A stretch of DNA of 64,000 bases from assembly GCA_006386115.1 (NCBI GenBank), contig VFIW01000038.1, positions 395,531 through 459,530 of the forward strand, read 5' to 3'. Origin of the DNA: Globisporangium splendens. Lineage: Eukaryota > Oomycota > Peronosporomycetes > Pythiales > Pythiaceae. The position numbers and the translations under genes were made by a program. A model generated the notes under the pieces. It did not search any database, was not told the DNA's origin, and saw nothing but the letters and a program-made list of their open reading frames with translations. Shown in pieces: positions 48,674-62,300 of this stretch. How positions within the stretch are numbered: position 1 is the first letter of the stretch; each line of letters begins with the position of its first letter.

Positions 48674-49202
48674 CGACGGTTTTCGGCCCCCAGACCGAAA
48701 ACCCAACATACGAAAACGAGAATCCGAGCACCTACGAAGACGACGACGCATGGGCGGAGTCAACCGACAGTGCCCGAGCACAAATCGACATCCCTCCGGC
48801 CCAGACCAGCTTTTTTGACGAAGAAAACTCAAGTTTGGATGCGGCAATTGCGGTTTCTGGCCCTGGGACCGCCGTAACGGCTGATCTCAGGCCAGGAACT
48901 CCACGCACAACCACCGCAACATGTGAGATGACCCAGGACCCAGCTCCAATGACTGGTCTGAGTGCAGAACCGGCACTTTTGACCCAATTTGGGCCTGGTG
49001 CACCTACGAACCCAGCTCCAGCGACCAGCCCAAGTACGGAAAGTGCACTTTTGACCAGATTTGGTGCAAATGCAACCAGGGACCAAGCATCTGGTGCTAG
49101 TCCAGGGCCTGTGTCAGCTATTGCTGGTGGCACAGGAGCAAATGCAAGACCAGAACCGACCGAAAGTGCACTTCCGCGTGCGCGGCCACCCCGCGCGAAC
49201 CT

Positions 49203-50830
49203 AACTACTGCTCGGAACAGTAGTTTGGGCCCCAGAAATGCAATTTCTGTGGGGGAAAGTGCAAATGCACGCACAACTACTGCTCCGAGCAGTAGTTTGA
49301 GCCATGAGAACGCTCCGCCCGTGCCAGAGAATGCTCTAGCACGTCCAACTACTGCTCGGAACAGTAGTTTGGGCCCCAGAAATGCAATTTCTGTGGGGGA
49401 AAGTGCAAATGCACGCACAACTACTGCTCCGAGCAGTAGTTTGAGCCATGAGAACGCTCCGCCCGTGCCAGAGAATGCTCTAGCACGTCCAACTACTGCT
49501 CGGAACAGTAGTTTGGGCCCCAGAAATGCAATTTCTGTGGGGGAAAGTGCAAATGCACGCACAACTACTGCTCCGAGCAGTAGTTTGAGCCATGAGAACG
49601 CTCCGCCCGTGCCAGAGAATGCTCTAGCACGTCCAACTACTGCTCGGAACAGTAGTTTGGGCCCCAGAAATGCAATTTCTGTGGGGGAAAGTGCAAATGC
49701 ACGCACAACTACTGCTCCGAGCAGTAGTTTGAGCCATGAGAACGCTCCGCCCGTGCCAGAGAATGCTCTAGCACGTCCAACTACTGCTCGGAACAGTAGT
49801 TTGGGCCCCAGAAATGCAATTTCTGTGGGGGAAAGTGCAAATGCACGCACAACTACTGCTCCGAGCAGTAGTTTGAGCCATGAGAACGCTCCGCCCGTGC
49901 CAGAGAATGCTCTAGCACGTCCAACTACTGCTCGGAACAGTAGTTTGGGCCCCAGAAATGCAATTTCTGTGGGGGAAAGTGCAAATGCACGCACAACTAC
50001 TGCTCCGAGCAGTAGTTTGAGCCATGAGAACGCTCCGCCCGTGCCAGAGAATGCTCTAGCACGTCCAACTACTGCTCGGAACAGTAGTTTGGGCCCCAGA
50101 AATGCAATTTCTGTGGGGGAAAGTGCAAATGCACGCACAACTACTGCTCCGAGCAGTAGTTTGAGCCATGAGAACGCTCCGCCCGTGCCAGAGAATGCTC
50201 TAGCACGTCCAACGACTGCTCGGAACAGTAGTTTGGGCCCCAGAAATGCAATTTCTGTGGGGGAAAGTGCAAATGCACGCACAACTACTGCTCCGAGCAG
50301 TAGTTTGAGCCATGAGAACGCTCCGCCGTGCCAGAGAATGCTCTAGCACGTCCAACTACTGCTCGGAACAGTAGTTTGGGCCCCAGAAATGCAATTTCTG
50401 TGGGGGAAAGTGCAAATGCACGCACAACTACTGCTCCGAGCAGTAGTTTGAGCCATGAGAACGCTCCGCCCGTGCCAGAGAATGCTCTAGCACGTCCAAC
50501 TACTGCTCGGAACAGTAGTTTGGGCCCCAGAAATGCAATTTCTGCGGGGGAAAGTGCAAATACACGCACAACTACTGCTCCGAGCAGTAGTTTGAGCCAT
50601 GAGAACGCTCCGCCCGTGCCAGAGAATGCTCTAGCACGTCCAACTACTGCTCGGAACAGTAGTTTGGGCCCCAGAAATGCAATTTCTGCGGGGGAAAGTG
50701 CAAATGCACGCACAACTACTGCTCCGAGCAGTAGTTTGAGCCATGAGAACGCTCCGCCCGTGCCAGAGAATGCTCTAGCACGTCCAACTACTGCTCGGAA
50801 CAGTAGTTTGGGCCCCAGAAATGCAATTTT
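49203..50830 (+). repeat. 144-bp repeat expanded to 11 units plus partial (A5)
   Basis: 11 x 144 bp less one deleted base, plus the 45-nt partial. Most units are identical. Two of the last have GCGGGG for GTGGGG, a variant also seen in A6. Confidence 0.95.
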
Positions 50831-53800
50831 GGAGGCGGCTAGTACAGCGATGAGAACGAGGACTCAAGGAGAGCGAACCCTCACCGCGAACCCATTGAAT
50901 TGGAGGTCAGACACGGTGCCAGCGGCCCGTCCTGACCGAAATGAGCGAGTTTTGACGGCGAGACCGTCTCGATGGCGATCCGCAACCACTCCTACGACGC
51001 CAACCACGACTGAAGCTATCAACGAGACCCCGGCGACCACGACAACGACCCAAGCGATCACGCCAGAAGCACCAGACGACGGCCGGCCATGGTTATTGAG
51101 ATTTGATGGAGCATGTCCAGGAAATCCAGGGAAAGGAGGCGCTGGATCAGCCCTCTATGAACCTGGAGGAGCCATCCTCTGGACATGCCACCACTTTCTA
51201 CCCGAGAACTTCAACACAAACAACACCGCCGAGTACACAGCGTTACTCGACGGCGTCCAGGCGGCCAAACGACATGGAGCAAGGCGACTCCGAGTGGAAG
51301 GGGATAGCATACTCGTCATCAGGCAGGTCCGAGGCATATATGCATGCGGCAATAAGCGTCTGAGAGCACTTAGAAACCGCATCCTCAGATGCCTACGGAG
51401 CCTCGACAGCTTCGAGCTCCACCACATCGACCGCAAGGCAAACACCCAAGCGGACGCACTCGCAAACCGTGCACTCGACCACGCCGCAACGAAATCGGTG
51501 TGCGCGGTGCACGGTGCTGGCGATGACCGATGCTGGACCCCGATCCAACGGAAGACGACCTCGCAGCGGCCAGACCCAGAGGCCACCGTCGATGAGGAAA
51601 TGAAGGAAACCAGCGACGATGACGAAGAAGAAGTAGTGCGCCGTGATGAGGGAGAGGTGTACGCACCTGTACGACTGGAACCAGGCACGATCCCGGCAAA
51701 ACGACCAAGACTGCAACTACGAGCGCTGAGTGAGAACGAGGATGAAAAGAGCCGAGCGATAATAGAGAGGTTCGCCAAGAAGATGGCCACCAAGATCACC
51801 GACTGTGAGGATTGGGAAACCGGAGAAGGATATATTACAGCACTTACTATGCAAATGTATGACCTACTCCAGGAGTACTCCACAACGAAGAAACCCCGAT
51901 CAATGATGAAGACCAAGAAGAAAACCACAGCGACCAAGACGATGATGCGACCACCACGACCAAGCACACAGCACCGTGAAGCGCGACTTGAAGAAGCACT
52001 CGACGACCTGATCATCGCACAGCGGGCTGAACCCAGCCAACAAGGACGCATCCAAAAAGCACGTCGGCGGGTGGGCCGAGTGAAAGCGGCAATCCTGAGA
52101 TCAAAGCTCCGGCTCAAATTTGAGCAAAAAGAAAAAGAGTGCGTACAGGAACTCCTCCGAGGAGTGAACGAGGACGTCACTGAGGGTCCAATGGAAGACA
52201 CCACCTGTCCCATCGGCAGGGAGGACCTGTACGCATTCTTCCAAGGCGTCAACACACCGAACATGGTGTTTGACTTTGACAGCGATGTAGGAGCACCGTT
52301 CCGAGCGGTGCTCCAGCGGCTGCCACCCCCGGAGCAGGTCCGAGAGGCATTAACCGATGACCTCACGATAGATGAGATCGAGGACCAACTCCAGATCGTG
52401 AACGGTGCCTCCAGCCCCGGACTGGATGGCATCGGCCACGATGTATATAAGCACTTCCGGCTCCAGTTGCTACCCGCACTCCACGCAGCCTTCAGCTTCT
52501 GCTGGAAGCACAAAAAGGTCCCCACTGCGTGGAAAGTGGGCACGGTCAGGCTCCTATACAAAAAGGGAGACCCGAACCAACCCAGCAACTGGAGACCGAT
52601 ATGCTTGCAACAATGCATCTACAAGCTCTACTCAGGCATCCTTGCGAAGAGATTCACTCGTTGGATGGACACCAACGAGCGATTCTCACTAGCGCAGAAG
52701 GGATTCAGAGCATTCAATGGATGCCACGAACACAACTTCCTGAGCACCTCGCTCCTCGACCAAACGAGACGGATGCACAGGAAGTTGTACAACGTGTGGT
52801 ATGACCTGAAGAATGCCTTCGGGTCCCTGCCACAGGAGCTCATGTGGCGAGTCCTCGGGATGCTCCGAGTCGATGCTGCTTTCATCGAGCGCGCTCAGAA
52901 CATCTACGAGGACTCCCACTTTGTCGTGAACAACGCCCACGATGGCCCCACGGACCCCATCCGCCAGGAGATCGGCGTGTACCAGGGTTGCCCGCTCAGT
53001 CCGTACCTCTTCATTGCGGCCCTGATACCGCTGCTCCGAGGGCTCCAGGAGCTACCTGGCGTGGGAGTGCCGCTCGCGGAGAACTTCAGACCATGTGTCT
53101 CGGCGTACGCCGACGACATCAAGATCTTCAGTGACTCCGCGAGCGGCATCAGGTCAGCGCACCAACTAGTGGAACGCTTCCTGAAATGGACCACGATGCG
53201 AGCCAACCCGTCCAAGTGCGCTCTGCTGGCGGTAACCACGAACTCCCGTGGGAACCCTGAGCTCGACACCGAGCTCCAGCTGCATCTGGACGGCACCCCG
53301 ATACCCAGGCTCACTCTCAGCGACAGCTATGCATACCTAGGTATCGGGGATGGCTTTGACCACATCCAGCGCAGGTTTGCCTTGGTGCCAAAGCTGGGGG
53401 AGTTGAAAAAGAACGTGGTGGCACTCCTCCGCTCACCTTTGGCACCATGGCAGATCCTGAAGGCAGTGAAGACGTACATCTACCCCCAGGTAGAATACGC
53501 GCTCCGCCATCTCAGGCCCCTGCACTCCCAACTCCAGGGTTTCGACCGCGTACTGAGCAAGGGTCTGAGGCACCTCCTCCGCCTACCCAGCTCCGCCACC
53601 ACAGCGTTCATGTACGCACCGACATCCCATGGAGGCCTGGGGCTACTGCCACTCACCGAGCTCCATGCAGCACTGCAGATAGCTCATGGGTGGCAGATGC
53701 TCCACTCCAAAGACCACACCATCCAGGCGGTGGCGCGCACGCAGATCACGCAGATCATACGAAAGCGCTACCGGCTGGATGAAGAGTACTGGAAGGAGCG

Positions 53801-55455
53801 CACCGAGGAAGCCATCCAACGCTTCCTCAACTCCGACCTGGACTCATCGCTCACGAACATCAGGAAGCGAAGGAACGGCGACATCGGCTCGCTCTGGACA
53901 GACATCCAGCGCCACCTGGCCACACACCAGCTCCGACTAGCCGATGTCGTCGACCCCAGCTCCGGCGAGCGACAGTGGCTCCAATTGAAGACCCCGAGCT
54001 CCAGGGACTGGCTCGAGCACACCACCGTGCTCAGACAGGTCAAGCTCCACATGAAGAATGCACACCTAAACAGGTGGAAGGAGATGTCGGACCAAGGACG
54101 CACGGTGCGAGCTCAGGGCGGTCCCGGGAGCTCATTCCTCACGCGTGGCACCGGCATGTGGGACAATGACTATGTCTTTGCAGTCCAAGCGCGCCTCAAT
54201 CAGCTGGACACCAGGTCGGTGCTCAAGCGGAAAAGGGTGCGTACGAACGCCACATGCCGGTACGCTGAGTGCCGGAGCACGGAGACACTAGCCCACGTGC
54301 TGAACCACTGCCCCGGCACCAGCGACGCGGTGACCAAGCGCCACGACTCCGCGTTGAAGCTGATTACCGACACACTCCAGCCCCGAGTGCTCCGATCGCA
54401 GGAGCGACTCCAACTCCGAGTCAACGAGACGGTCGAAGGTATGGCAGGTCAGCTCCGGCCAGACCTCCAGCTCTTCGACACCAGGAGCAAGACGGTGGTG
54501 GTCGCCGACCTGGCGATCACCTACGAAGACCACCAGCAGGACGGACCCGAGTTCTCCAGCCTAGCGGCCTCAGCCCAGCGCAAGATTGAGAAGTACCAAC
54601 CCATCAAGGTGCATTTGATGCAGCAAGGATGGACGGTACACCTATCTGCACTGGTGTACGGCTCGCTCGGCTCGGTGCTACCTGGGAACTTCAAGGTATA
54701 CACCGAGGAGCTCGGGCTCCTGAAGAAGGATGCCAGGCGGCTCAACACCACCATCTCGACCGAAGCGATCAAGGCGAGCCGCCGCATCTGGAACCTCCAC
54801 TGCGCCCTACACCGAGGGCCAACCCGACGTGTGGAAACGCAAACGACGACGCATCCAGATCCAGTCCAGATCCAGACTCCAGACCGACGACTCCAGGCCA
54901 GTCCTGCTCAACTCCAACATGATCCAGCACCAGAACGCCGGCCCCAACCCACGGACACCCGGGCACCAGCCCCGGAGCAGCGAAAACGACGCGTGCGAAT
55001 CACGGCACCGGCACCGGAGCAACAACAGGGAGATCGGCCAGCCACGAACTCGGCACCAGACGAACGGCAGCGACACCAGACGCTCCATCACCGGCATCCA
55101 GCACCTCCAGGACGACAACCCGAGCTCCAACACCGACTCCCGCCCGTGCGGAACCAACCCAACCAGCCCCGGCACCGGCGCCCGACGCTCCGAGGTGGAG
55201 CTCCGGTGCACCGAGCTCCAGCGACCGAAACGACGCGACCGACACCGGAACTTCAACGCGGGCAACCAAGCGGCACCGGAACGCAAGTGAGACGGTCCAC
55301 ACTGTCCACGAGCATAGCCGGGACAGCAGCAGGGCCCAGATCAGCACCAGCTCCGACCAGAGGGGGGACAGACGGAGAAGCACGGAGGCCCACGCCTCCG
55401 GCGCGCGCAGGCAGATCGACAAGCGACCCCACAGCCACCCGACGACCCCGAAGCG

Positions 55456-55626
55456 CATTCAGTGCGACAGCCGGGGCACCAGCGACACGACAACCCCGAC
55501 GCGCATACAGTGCGACAGCCGGGACACCAGCGACACGACCGGCCCGACGCGCATACAGTGCGACAGCCGGGACACCAGCGACACGACCGGCCCGACGCAC
55601 ATTCAGTGCGACAGCCGGGACACCAG
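55456..55626 (+). repeat. 48-bp tail repeat, 4 copies (A5)
   Basis: Regular, in-frame units as in A4 and A6. Confidence 0.85.
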
Positions 55627-55856
55627 AGGCGCCGACACGTGGTCCGGGGGGACCCACCGGCACCAACCAGAGCGTGTAGTGACTACACATCAAAAGGACA
55701 TCGTGCGAACCCAGCCTCCCCAAGGCTACCAGGGCATCACCCACGTAGGGAACGGCCCTCCAAACCCAAGAGACGCAACATGGTCACAATGAGGTAACCT
55801 CTTTATACCTGATAACCTCTTTATTTGATCGTTAATTGGTAAATATACATTCTTTC

Positions 55857-56009
55857 TCTGTTCTAATCAGTGTGAAAACTGATTGCCGGGCGACAAACCC
55901 GGCTTTATTTTCACATTTATTTCTGAGCTCGGTCGGACTGCGAGCAGCTTGCTGCCTCGTCTCTGGCTCGGTTTCCCGGGGATTGCACCTTCCCCCGGCG
56001 AGGCCAACC
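55857..56009 (+). pseudogene. U2 segment 39-191 at 5' end of A6
   Basis: Family A type with GGACTGCG; it lacks U2 1-38. Confidence 0.9.
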
Positions 56010-56189
56010 CTCTATATTACGGTAGTTGTCTATTCCCTTGTTATCTTTACTGTGTTGTTTATATTTGCTACCCTTCTATTTCGCTATTGTTCTTTCTGCT
56101 CTTTCGGTAGTCGGAAACAGTACCTAATTAGACAGGCGCAGAGTAGACAGGCGGTAGTGTAACTTGCGTGTCAAAAAAAAAAAAAGAAG

Positions 56190-56230
<41 letters not shown>

Positions 56231-56372
56231 AAGTCGACCCCACAAAAGAGCACTTTGCCACGCTTCTAGAGCGAACTAAAACAAAAGAAAAACATCAAAA
56301 GTAAGAAGACACGCAGGGCTACAAGAGAACACAAGGAATAGATAATTTCACCGTAATATATTAACAGTTGGT

Positions 56373-59300
56373 ATGCGTCTCTACTGGCCCCGTTTCGAGA
56401 CCCGCGACCGCGCGGACTCCATCGGGAGCAACGCCTCCACTGTCTCGTCCAGTCAGGGGTCGCTCGGCAGCGATGCCGGCTTCCTCCTAGACAGCGACGA
56501 GGACAGCGACGTCGAGGACGACCTCGACAACGACGAAGACCACCACCACCACGCTCACGAAGACCCGCCGCCGCCACCACCACCCCAAACCCGCGCCACG
56601 GTCACGGAGGTGCACCCGCACAGAGGACCACACTACGTGTGCACTCTGTGTGGGTTCAGCGCCCCCCACATGTTCGTGCTCGGCCGCCACCGCGCACTCG
56701 CACACGAGAATGACCACTTTGTGGACATCTTCACGTGCGAGTGTGCGTGCGACCGGCACTTTACCACCCGCGGTGCTGCTGCTAACCACGAACGTGGATG
56801 CAGCACCGCCCAGAACACTACCACACTTGGCCTTGCGCCACAGAATGATGGTCCTGACCCGGAGACAGCCGCGCCAAGCAGCATCCCCGAGCCAGGGCCA
56901 TCCCCAACCACGATGTCCCCCCCCGCCACGGTACCCGAGCGCACTTCAACGTGCACGAGTACCGTCGGCTACCAAACCGAGGGTGCCAAGAGGCGCCGCC
57001 TCGCCCCTCCCCTCCCCGATGACGAACGTCAGCAAGGTGCCAGTGTACCCCCCTCCCAGACGACGGTGTTCCTCACCGACCTGCTGACGCTCACCCGGTA
57101 CCGAGTACACCAAGACAACGACGCCGCACACCCAGTCCCCCCTCCAGCGACGACAACGACAACAACCAACACTCAGGTAAGTATAGTGAACTCAAATGAA
57201 ATGGTTATTAACTATGATTATTCCCCTACAGCGACGGTTTTCGGCCCCCAGACCGAAAACCCAACATACGAAAACGAGAATCCGAGCACCTACGAAGACG
57301 ACGACGCATGGGCGGAGTCAACCGACAGTGCCCGAGCACAAATCGACATCCCTCCGGCCCAGACCAGCTTTTTTGACGAAGAAAACTCAAGTTTGGATGC
57401 GGCAATTGCGGTTTCTGGCCCTGGGACCGCCGTAACGGCTGATCTCAGGCCAGGAACTCCACGCACAACCACCGCAACATGTGAGATGACCCAGGACCCA
57501 GCTCCAATGACTGGTCTGAGTGCAGAACCGGCACTTTTGACCCAATTTGGACCTGGTGCACCTACGAACCCAGCTCCAGCGACCAGCCCAAGTACGGAAA
57601 GTGCACTTTTGACCAGATTTGGTGCAAATGCAACCAGGGACCAAGCATCTGGTGCTAGTCCAGGGCCTGTGTCAGCTATTGCTGGTGGCACAGGAGCAAA
57701 TGCAAGACCAGAACCGACCGAAAGTGCACTTCCGCGTGCGCGGCCACCCCGCGCGAACCTAACTACTGCTCGGAACAGTAGTTTGGGCCCCAGAAATGCA
57801 ATTTCTGTGGGGGAAAGTGCAAATGCACGCACAACTACTGCTCCGAGCAGTAGTTTGAGCCATGAGAACGCTCCGCCCGTGCCAGAGAATGCTCTAGCAC
57901 GTCCAACTACTGCTCGGAACAGTAGTTTGGGCCCCAGAAATGCAATTTCTGCGGGGGAAAGTGCAAATGCACGCACAACTACTGCTCCGAGCAGTAGTTT
58001 GAGCCATGAGAACGCTCCGCCCGTGCCAGAGAATGCTCTAGCACGTCCAACTACTGCTCGGAACAGTAGTTTGGGCCCCAGAAATGCAATTTCTGTGGGG
58101 GAAAGTGCAAATGCACGCACAACTACTGCTCCGAGCAGTAGTTTGAGCCATGAGAACGCTCCGCCCGTGCCAGAGAATGCTCTAGCACGTCCAACTACTG
58201 CTCGGAACAGTAGTTTGGGCCCCAGAAATGCAATTTCTGTGGGGGAAAGTGCAAATGCACGCACAACTACTGCTCCGAGCAGTAGTTTGAGCCATGAGAA
58301 CGCTCCGCCCGTGCCAGAGAATGCTCTAGCACGTCCAACTACTGCTCGGAACAGTAGTTTGGGCCCCAGAAATGCAATTTTGGAGGCGGCTAGTACAGCG
58401 ATGAGAACGAGGACTCAAGGAGAGCGAACCCTCACCGCGAACCCATTGAATTGGAGGTCAGACACGGTGCCAGCGGCCCGTCCTGACCGAAATGAGCGAG
58501 TTTTGACGGCGAGACCGTCTCGATGGCGATCCGCAACCACTCCTACGACGCCAACCACGACTGAAGCTATCAACGAGACCCCGGCGACCACGACAACGAC
58601 CCAAGCGATCACGCCAGAAGCACCAGACGACGGCCGGCCATGGTTATTGAGATTTGATGGAGCATGTCCAGGAAATCCAGGGAAAGGAGGCGCTGGATCA
58701 GCCCTCTATGAACCCGGAGGAGCCATCCTCTGGACATGCCACCACTTTCTACCCGAGAACTTCAACACAAACAACACCGCCGAGTACACAGCGTTACTCG
58801 ACGGCGTCCAGGCGGCCAAACGACATGGAGCAAGGCGACTCCGAGTGGAAGGGGATAGCATACTCGTCATCAGGCAGGTCCGAGGCATATATGCATGCGG
58901 CAATAAGCGTCTGAGAGCACTTAGAAACCGCATCCTCGGATGCCTACGGAGCCTCGACAGCTTCGAGCTCCACCACATCGACCGCAAGGCAAACACCCAA
59001 GCGGACGCACTCGCAAACCGTGCACTCGACCACGCCGCAACGAAATCGGTGTGCGCGGTGCACGGTGCTGGCGATGACCGATGCTGGACCCCGATCCAAC
59101 GGAAGACGACCTCGCAGCGGCCAGACCCAGAAGCCACCGTCGATGAGGAAATGAAGGAAACCAGCGACGATGACGAAGAAGAAGTAGTGCGCCGTGATGA
59201 GGGAGAGGTGTACGTACCTGTACGACTGGAACCAGGCACGATTCCGGCAAAACGACCAAGACTGCAACTACGAGCGCTGAGTGAGAACGAGGATGAAAAG

Positions 59301-62300
59301 AGCCGAGCGATAATAGAGAGGTTCGCCAAGAAGATGGCCACCAAGATCACCGACTGTGAGGATTGGGAAACCGGAGAAGGATATATTACAGCACTTACTA
59401 TGCAAATGTATGACCTACTCCAGGAGTACTCCACAACGAAGAAACCCCGATCAATGATGAAGACCAAGAAGAAAACCACAGCGACCAAGACGATGATGCG
59501 ACCACCACGACCAAGCACACAGCACCGTGAAGCGCGACTTGAAGAAGCACTCGACGACCTGATCATCGCACAGCGGGCTGAACCCAGCCAACAAGGACGC
59601 ATCCAAAAAGCACGTCGGCGGGTGGGCCGAGTGAAAGTGGCAATCCTGAGATCAAAGCTCCGGCTCAAATTTGAGCAAAAAGAAAAAGAGTGCGTACAGG
59701 AACTCCTCCGAGGAGTGAACGAGGACGTCACTGAGGGTCCAATGGAAGACACCACCTGTCCCATCGGCAGGGAGGACCTGTACGCATTCTTCCAAGGCGT
59801 CAACACACCGAACATGGTGTTTGACTTTGACAGCGATGTAGGAGCACCGTTCCGAGCGGTGCTCCAGCGGCTGCCACCCCCGGAGCAGGTACGAGAGGCA
59901 TTAACCGATGACCTCACGATAGATGAGATCGAGGACCAACTCCAGATCGTGAACGGTGCCTCCAGCCCCGGACTGGATGGCATCGGCCACGATGTATATA
60001 AGCACTTCCGGCTCCAGTTGCTACCCGCACTCCACGCAGCCTTCAGCTTCTGCTGGAAGCACAGAAAGGTCCCCACTGCGTGGAAAGTGGGCACGGTCAG
60101 GCTCCTATACAAAAAGGGAGACCCGAACCAACCCAGCAACTGGAGACCGATATGCTTGCAACAATGCATCTACAAGCTCTACTCAGGCATCCTTGCGAAG
60201 AGATTCACTCGTTGGATGGACACCAACGAGCGATTCTCACTAGCGCAGAAGGGATTCAGAGCATTCAATGGATGCCACGAACACAACTTCCTGAGCACCT
60301 CGCTCCTCGACCAAACGAGACGGATGCACAGGAAGTTGTACAACGTGTGGTATGACCTGAAGAATGCCTTCGGGTCCCTGCCACAGGAGCTCATGTGGCG
60401 AGTCCTCGGGATGCTCCGAGTCGATGCTGCTTTCATCGAGCGCGCTCAGAACATCTACGAGGACTCCCACTTTGTCGTGAACAACGCCCACGATGGCCCC
60501 ACGGACCCCATCCGCCAGGAGATCGGCGTGTACCAGGGTTGCCCGCTCAGTCCGTACCTCTTCATTGCGGCCCTGATACCGCTGCTCCGAGGGCTCCAGG
60601 AGCTACCTGGCGTGGGAGTGCCGCTCGCGGAGAACTTCAGACCATGTGTCTCGGCGTACGCCGACGACATCAAGATCTTCAGTGACTCCGCGAGCGGCAT
60701 CAGGTCAGCGCACCAACTAGTGGAACGCTTCCTGAAATGGACCACGATGCGAGCCAACCCGTCCAAGTGCGCTCTGCTGGCGGTAACCACGAACTCCCGT
60801 GGGAACCCTGAGCTCGACACCGAGCTCCAGCTGCATCTGGACGGCACCCCGATACCCAGGCTCACTCTCAGCGACAGCTATGCATACCTAGGTATCGGGG
60901 ATGGCTTTGACCACATCCAGCGCAGGTTTGCCTTGGTGCCAAAGCTGGGGGAGTTGAAAAAGAACGTGGTGGCACTCCTCCGCTCACCTTTGGCACCATG
61001 GCAGATCCTGAAGGCAGTGAAGACGTACATCTACCCCCAGGTAGAATACGCGCTCCGCCATCTCAGGCCCCTGCACTCCCAACTCCAGGGTTTCGACCGC
61101 GTACTGAGCAAGGGTCTGAGGCACCTCCTCCGCCTACCCAGCTCCGCCACCACAGCGTTCATGTACGCACCGACATCCCATGGAGGCCTGGGGCTACTGC
61201 CACTCACCGAGCTCCATGCAGCACTGCAGATAGCTCATGGGTGGCAGATGCTCCACTCCAAAGACCACACCATCCAGGCGGTGGCGCGCACGCAGATCAC
61301 GCAGATCATACGAAAGCGCTACCGGCTGGATGAAGAGTACTGGAAGGAGCGCACCGAGGAAGCCATCCAGCGCTTCCTCAACTCCGACCTGGACTCATCG
61401 CTCACGAACATCAGGAAGCGAAGGAACGGCGACATCGGCTCGCTCTGGACAGACATCCAGCGCCACCTGGCCACACACCAGCTCCGACTAGCCGATGTCG
61501 TCGACCCCAGCTCCGGCGAGCGACAGTGGTTCCAATTGAAGACCCCGAGCTCCAGGGACTGGCTCGAGCACACCACCGTGCTCCGACAGGTCAAGCTCCA
61601 CATGAAGAATGCACACCTAAACAGGTGGAAGGAGATGTCGGACCAAGGACGCACGGTGCGAGCTCAGGGCGGTCCCGGGAGCTCATTCCTCACGCGTGGC
61701 ACCGGCATGTGGGACAATGACTATGTCTTTGCAGTCCAAGCGCGCCTCAATCAGCTGGACACCAGGTCGGTGCTCAAGCGGAAAAGGGTGCGTACGAACG
61801 CCACATGCCGGTACGCTGAGTGCCGGAGCACGGAGACACTAGCCCACGTGCTGAACCACTGCCCCGGCACCAGCGACGCGGTGACCAAGCGCCACGACTC
61901 CGCGTTGAAGCTGATTACCGACACACTCCAGCCCCGAGTGCTCCGATCGCAGGAGCGACTCCAACTCCGAGTCAACCAGACGGTCGAAGGTATGGCAGGT
62001 CAGCTCCGGCCAGACCTCCAGCTCTTCGACACCAGGAGCAAGACGGTGGTGGTCGCCGACCTGGCGATCACCTACGAAGACCACCAGCAGGACGGACCCG
62101 AGTTTTCCAGCCTAGCGGCCTCAGCCCAGCGCAAGATTGAGAAGTACCAACCCATCAAGGCGCATTTGATGCAGCAAGGATGGACGGTACACCTATCTGC
62201 ACTGGTGTACGGCTCGCTCGGCTCGGTGCTACCTGGGAACTTCAAGGTATACACCGAGGAGCTCGGGCTCCTGAAGAAGGATGCCAGGCGGCTCGACACC

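Larger units (their letters stand above)
47814..55679 (+). pseudogene. Family A polyprotein with two compensating frameshifts, copy A5
   Basis: The frame of the ATG at 47814 holds through both zinc fingers, then a T at 48365 (CCCCCCCTCGCC where others have eight C and GCC) adds one base. The second frame carries the NLS and nine 144-bp units. At about 50326 one C is missing (CTCCGCCGTG for CTCCGCCCGTG), which returns to the first frame for the rest of the repeats, RNase H, RT, knuckle and RLE to TAG at 55677-55679. Read from the ATG, translation stops at about 216 residues. The enzymatic domains themselves are unbroken. Confidence 0.88.
47320..55856 (+). mobile_element. Utopia-like retrotransposon, family A copy 5 (expanded repeats, ORF broken)
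   Basis: At 8537 bp this is the longest unit, because the 144-bp repeat has 11 units instead of 4. It forms a subgroup with A6 (for example GATTATTCCCCTACAG, GCTGATCTCAGG and GCCAACCACG). Its leader A tract is pure A. Confidence 0.9.
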
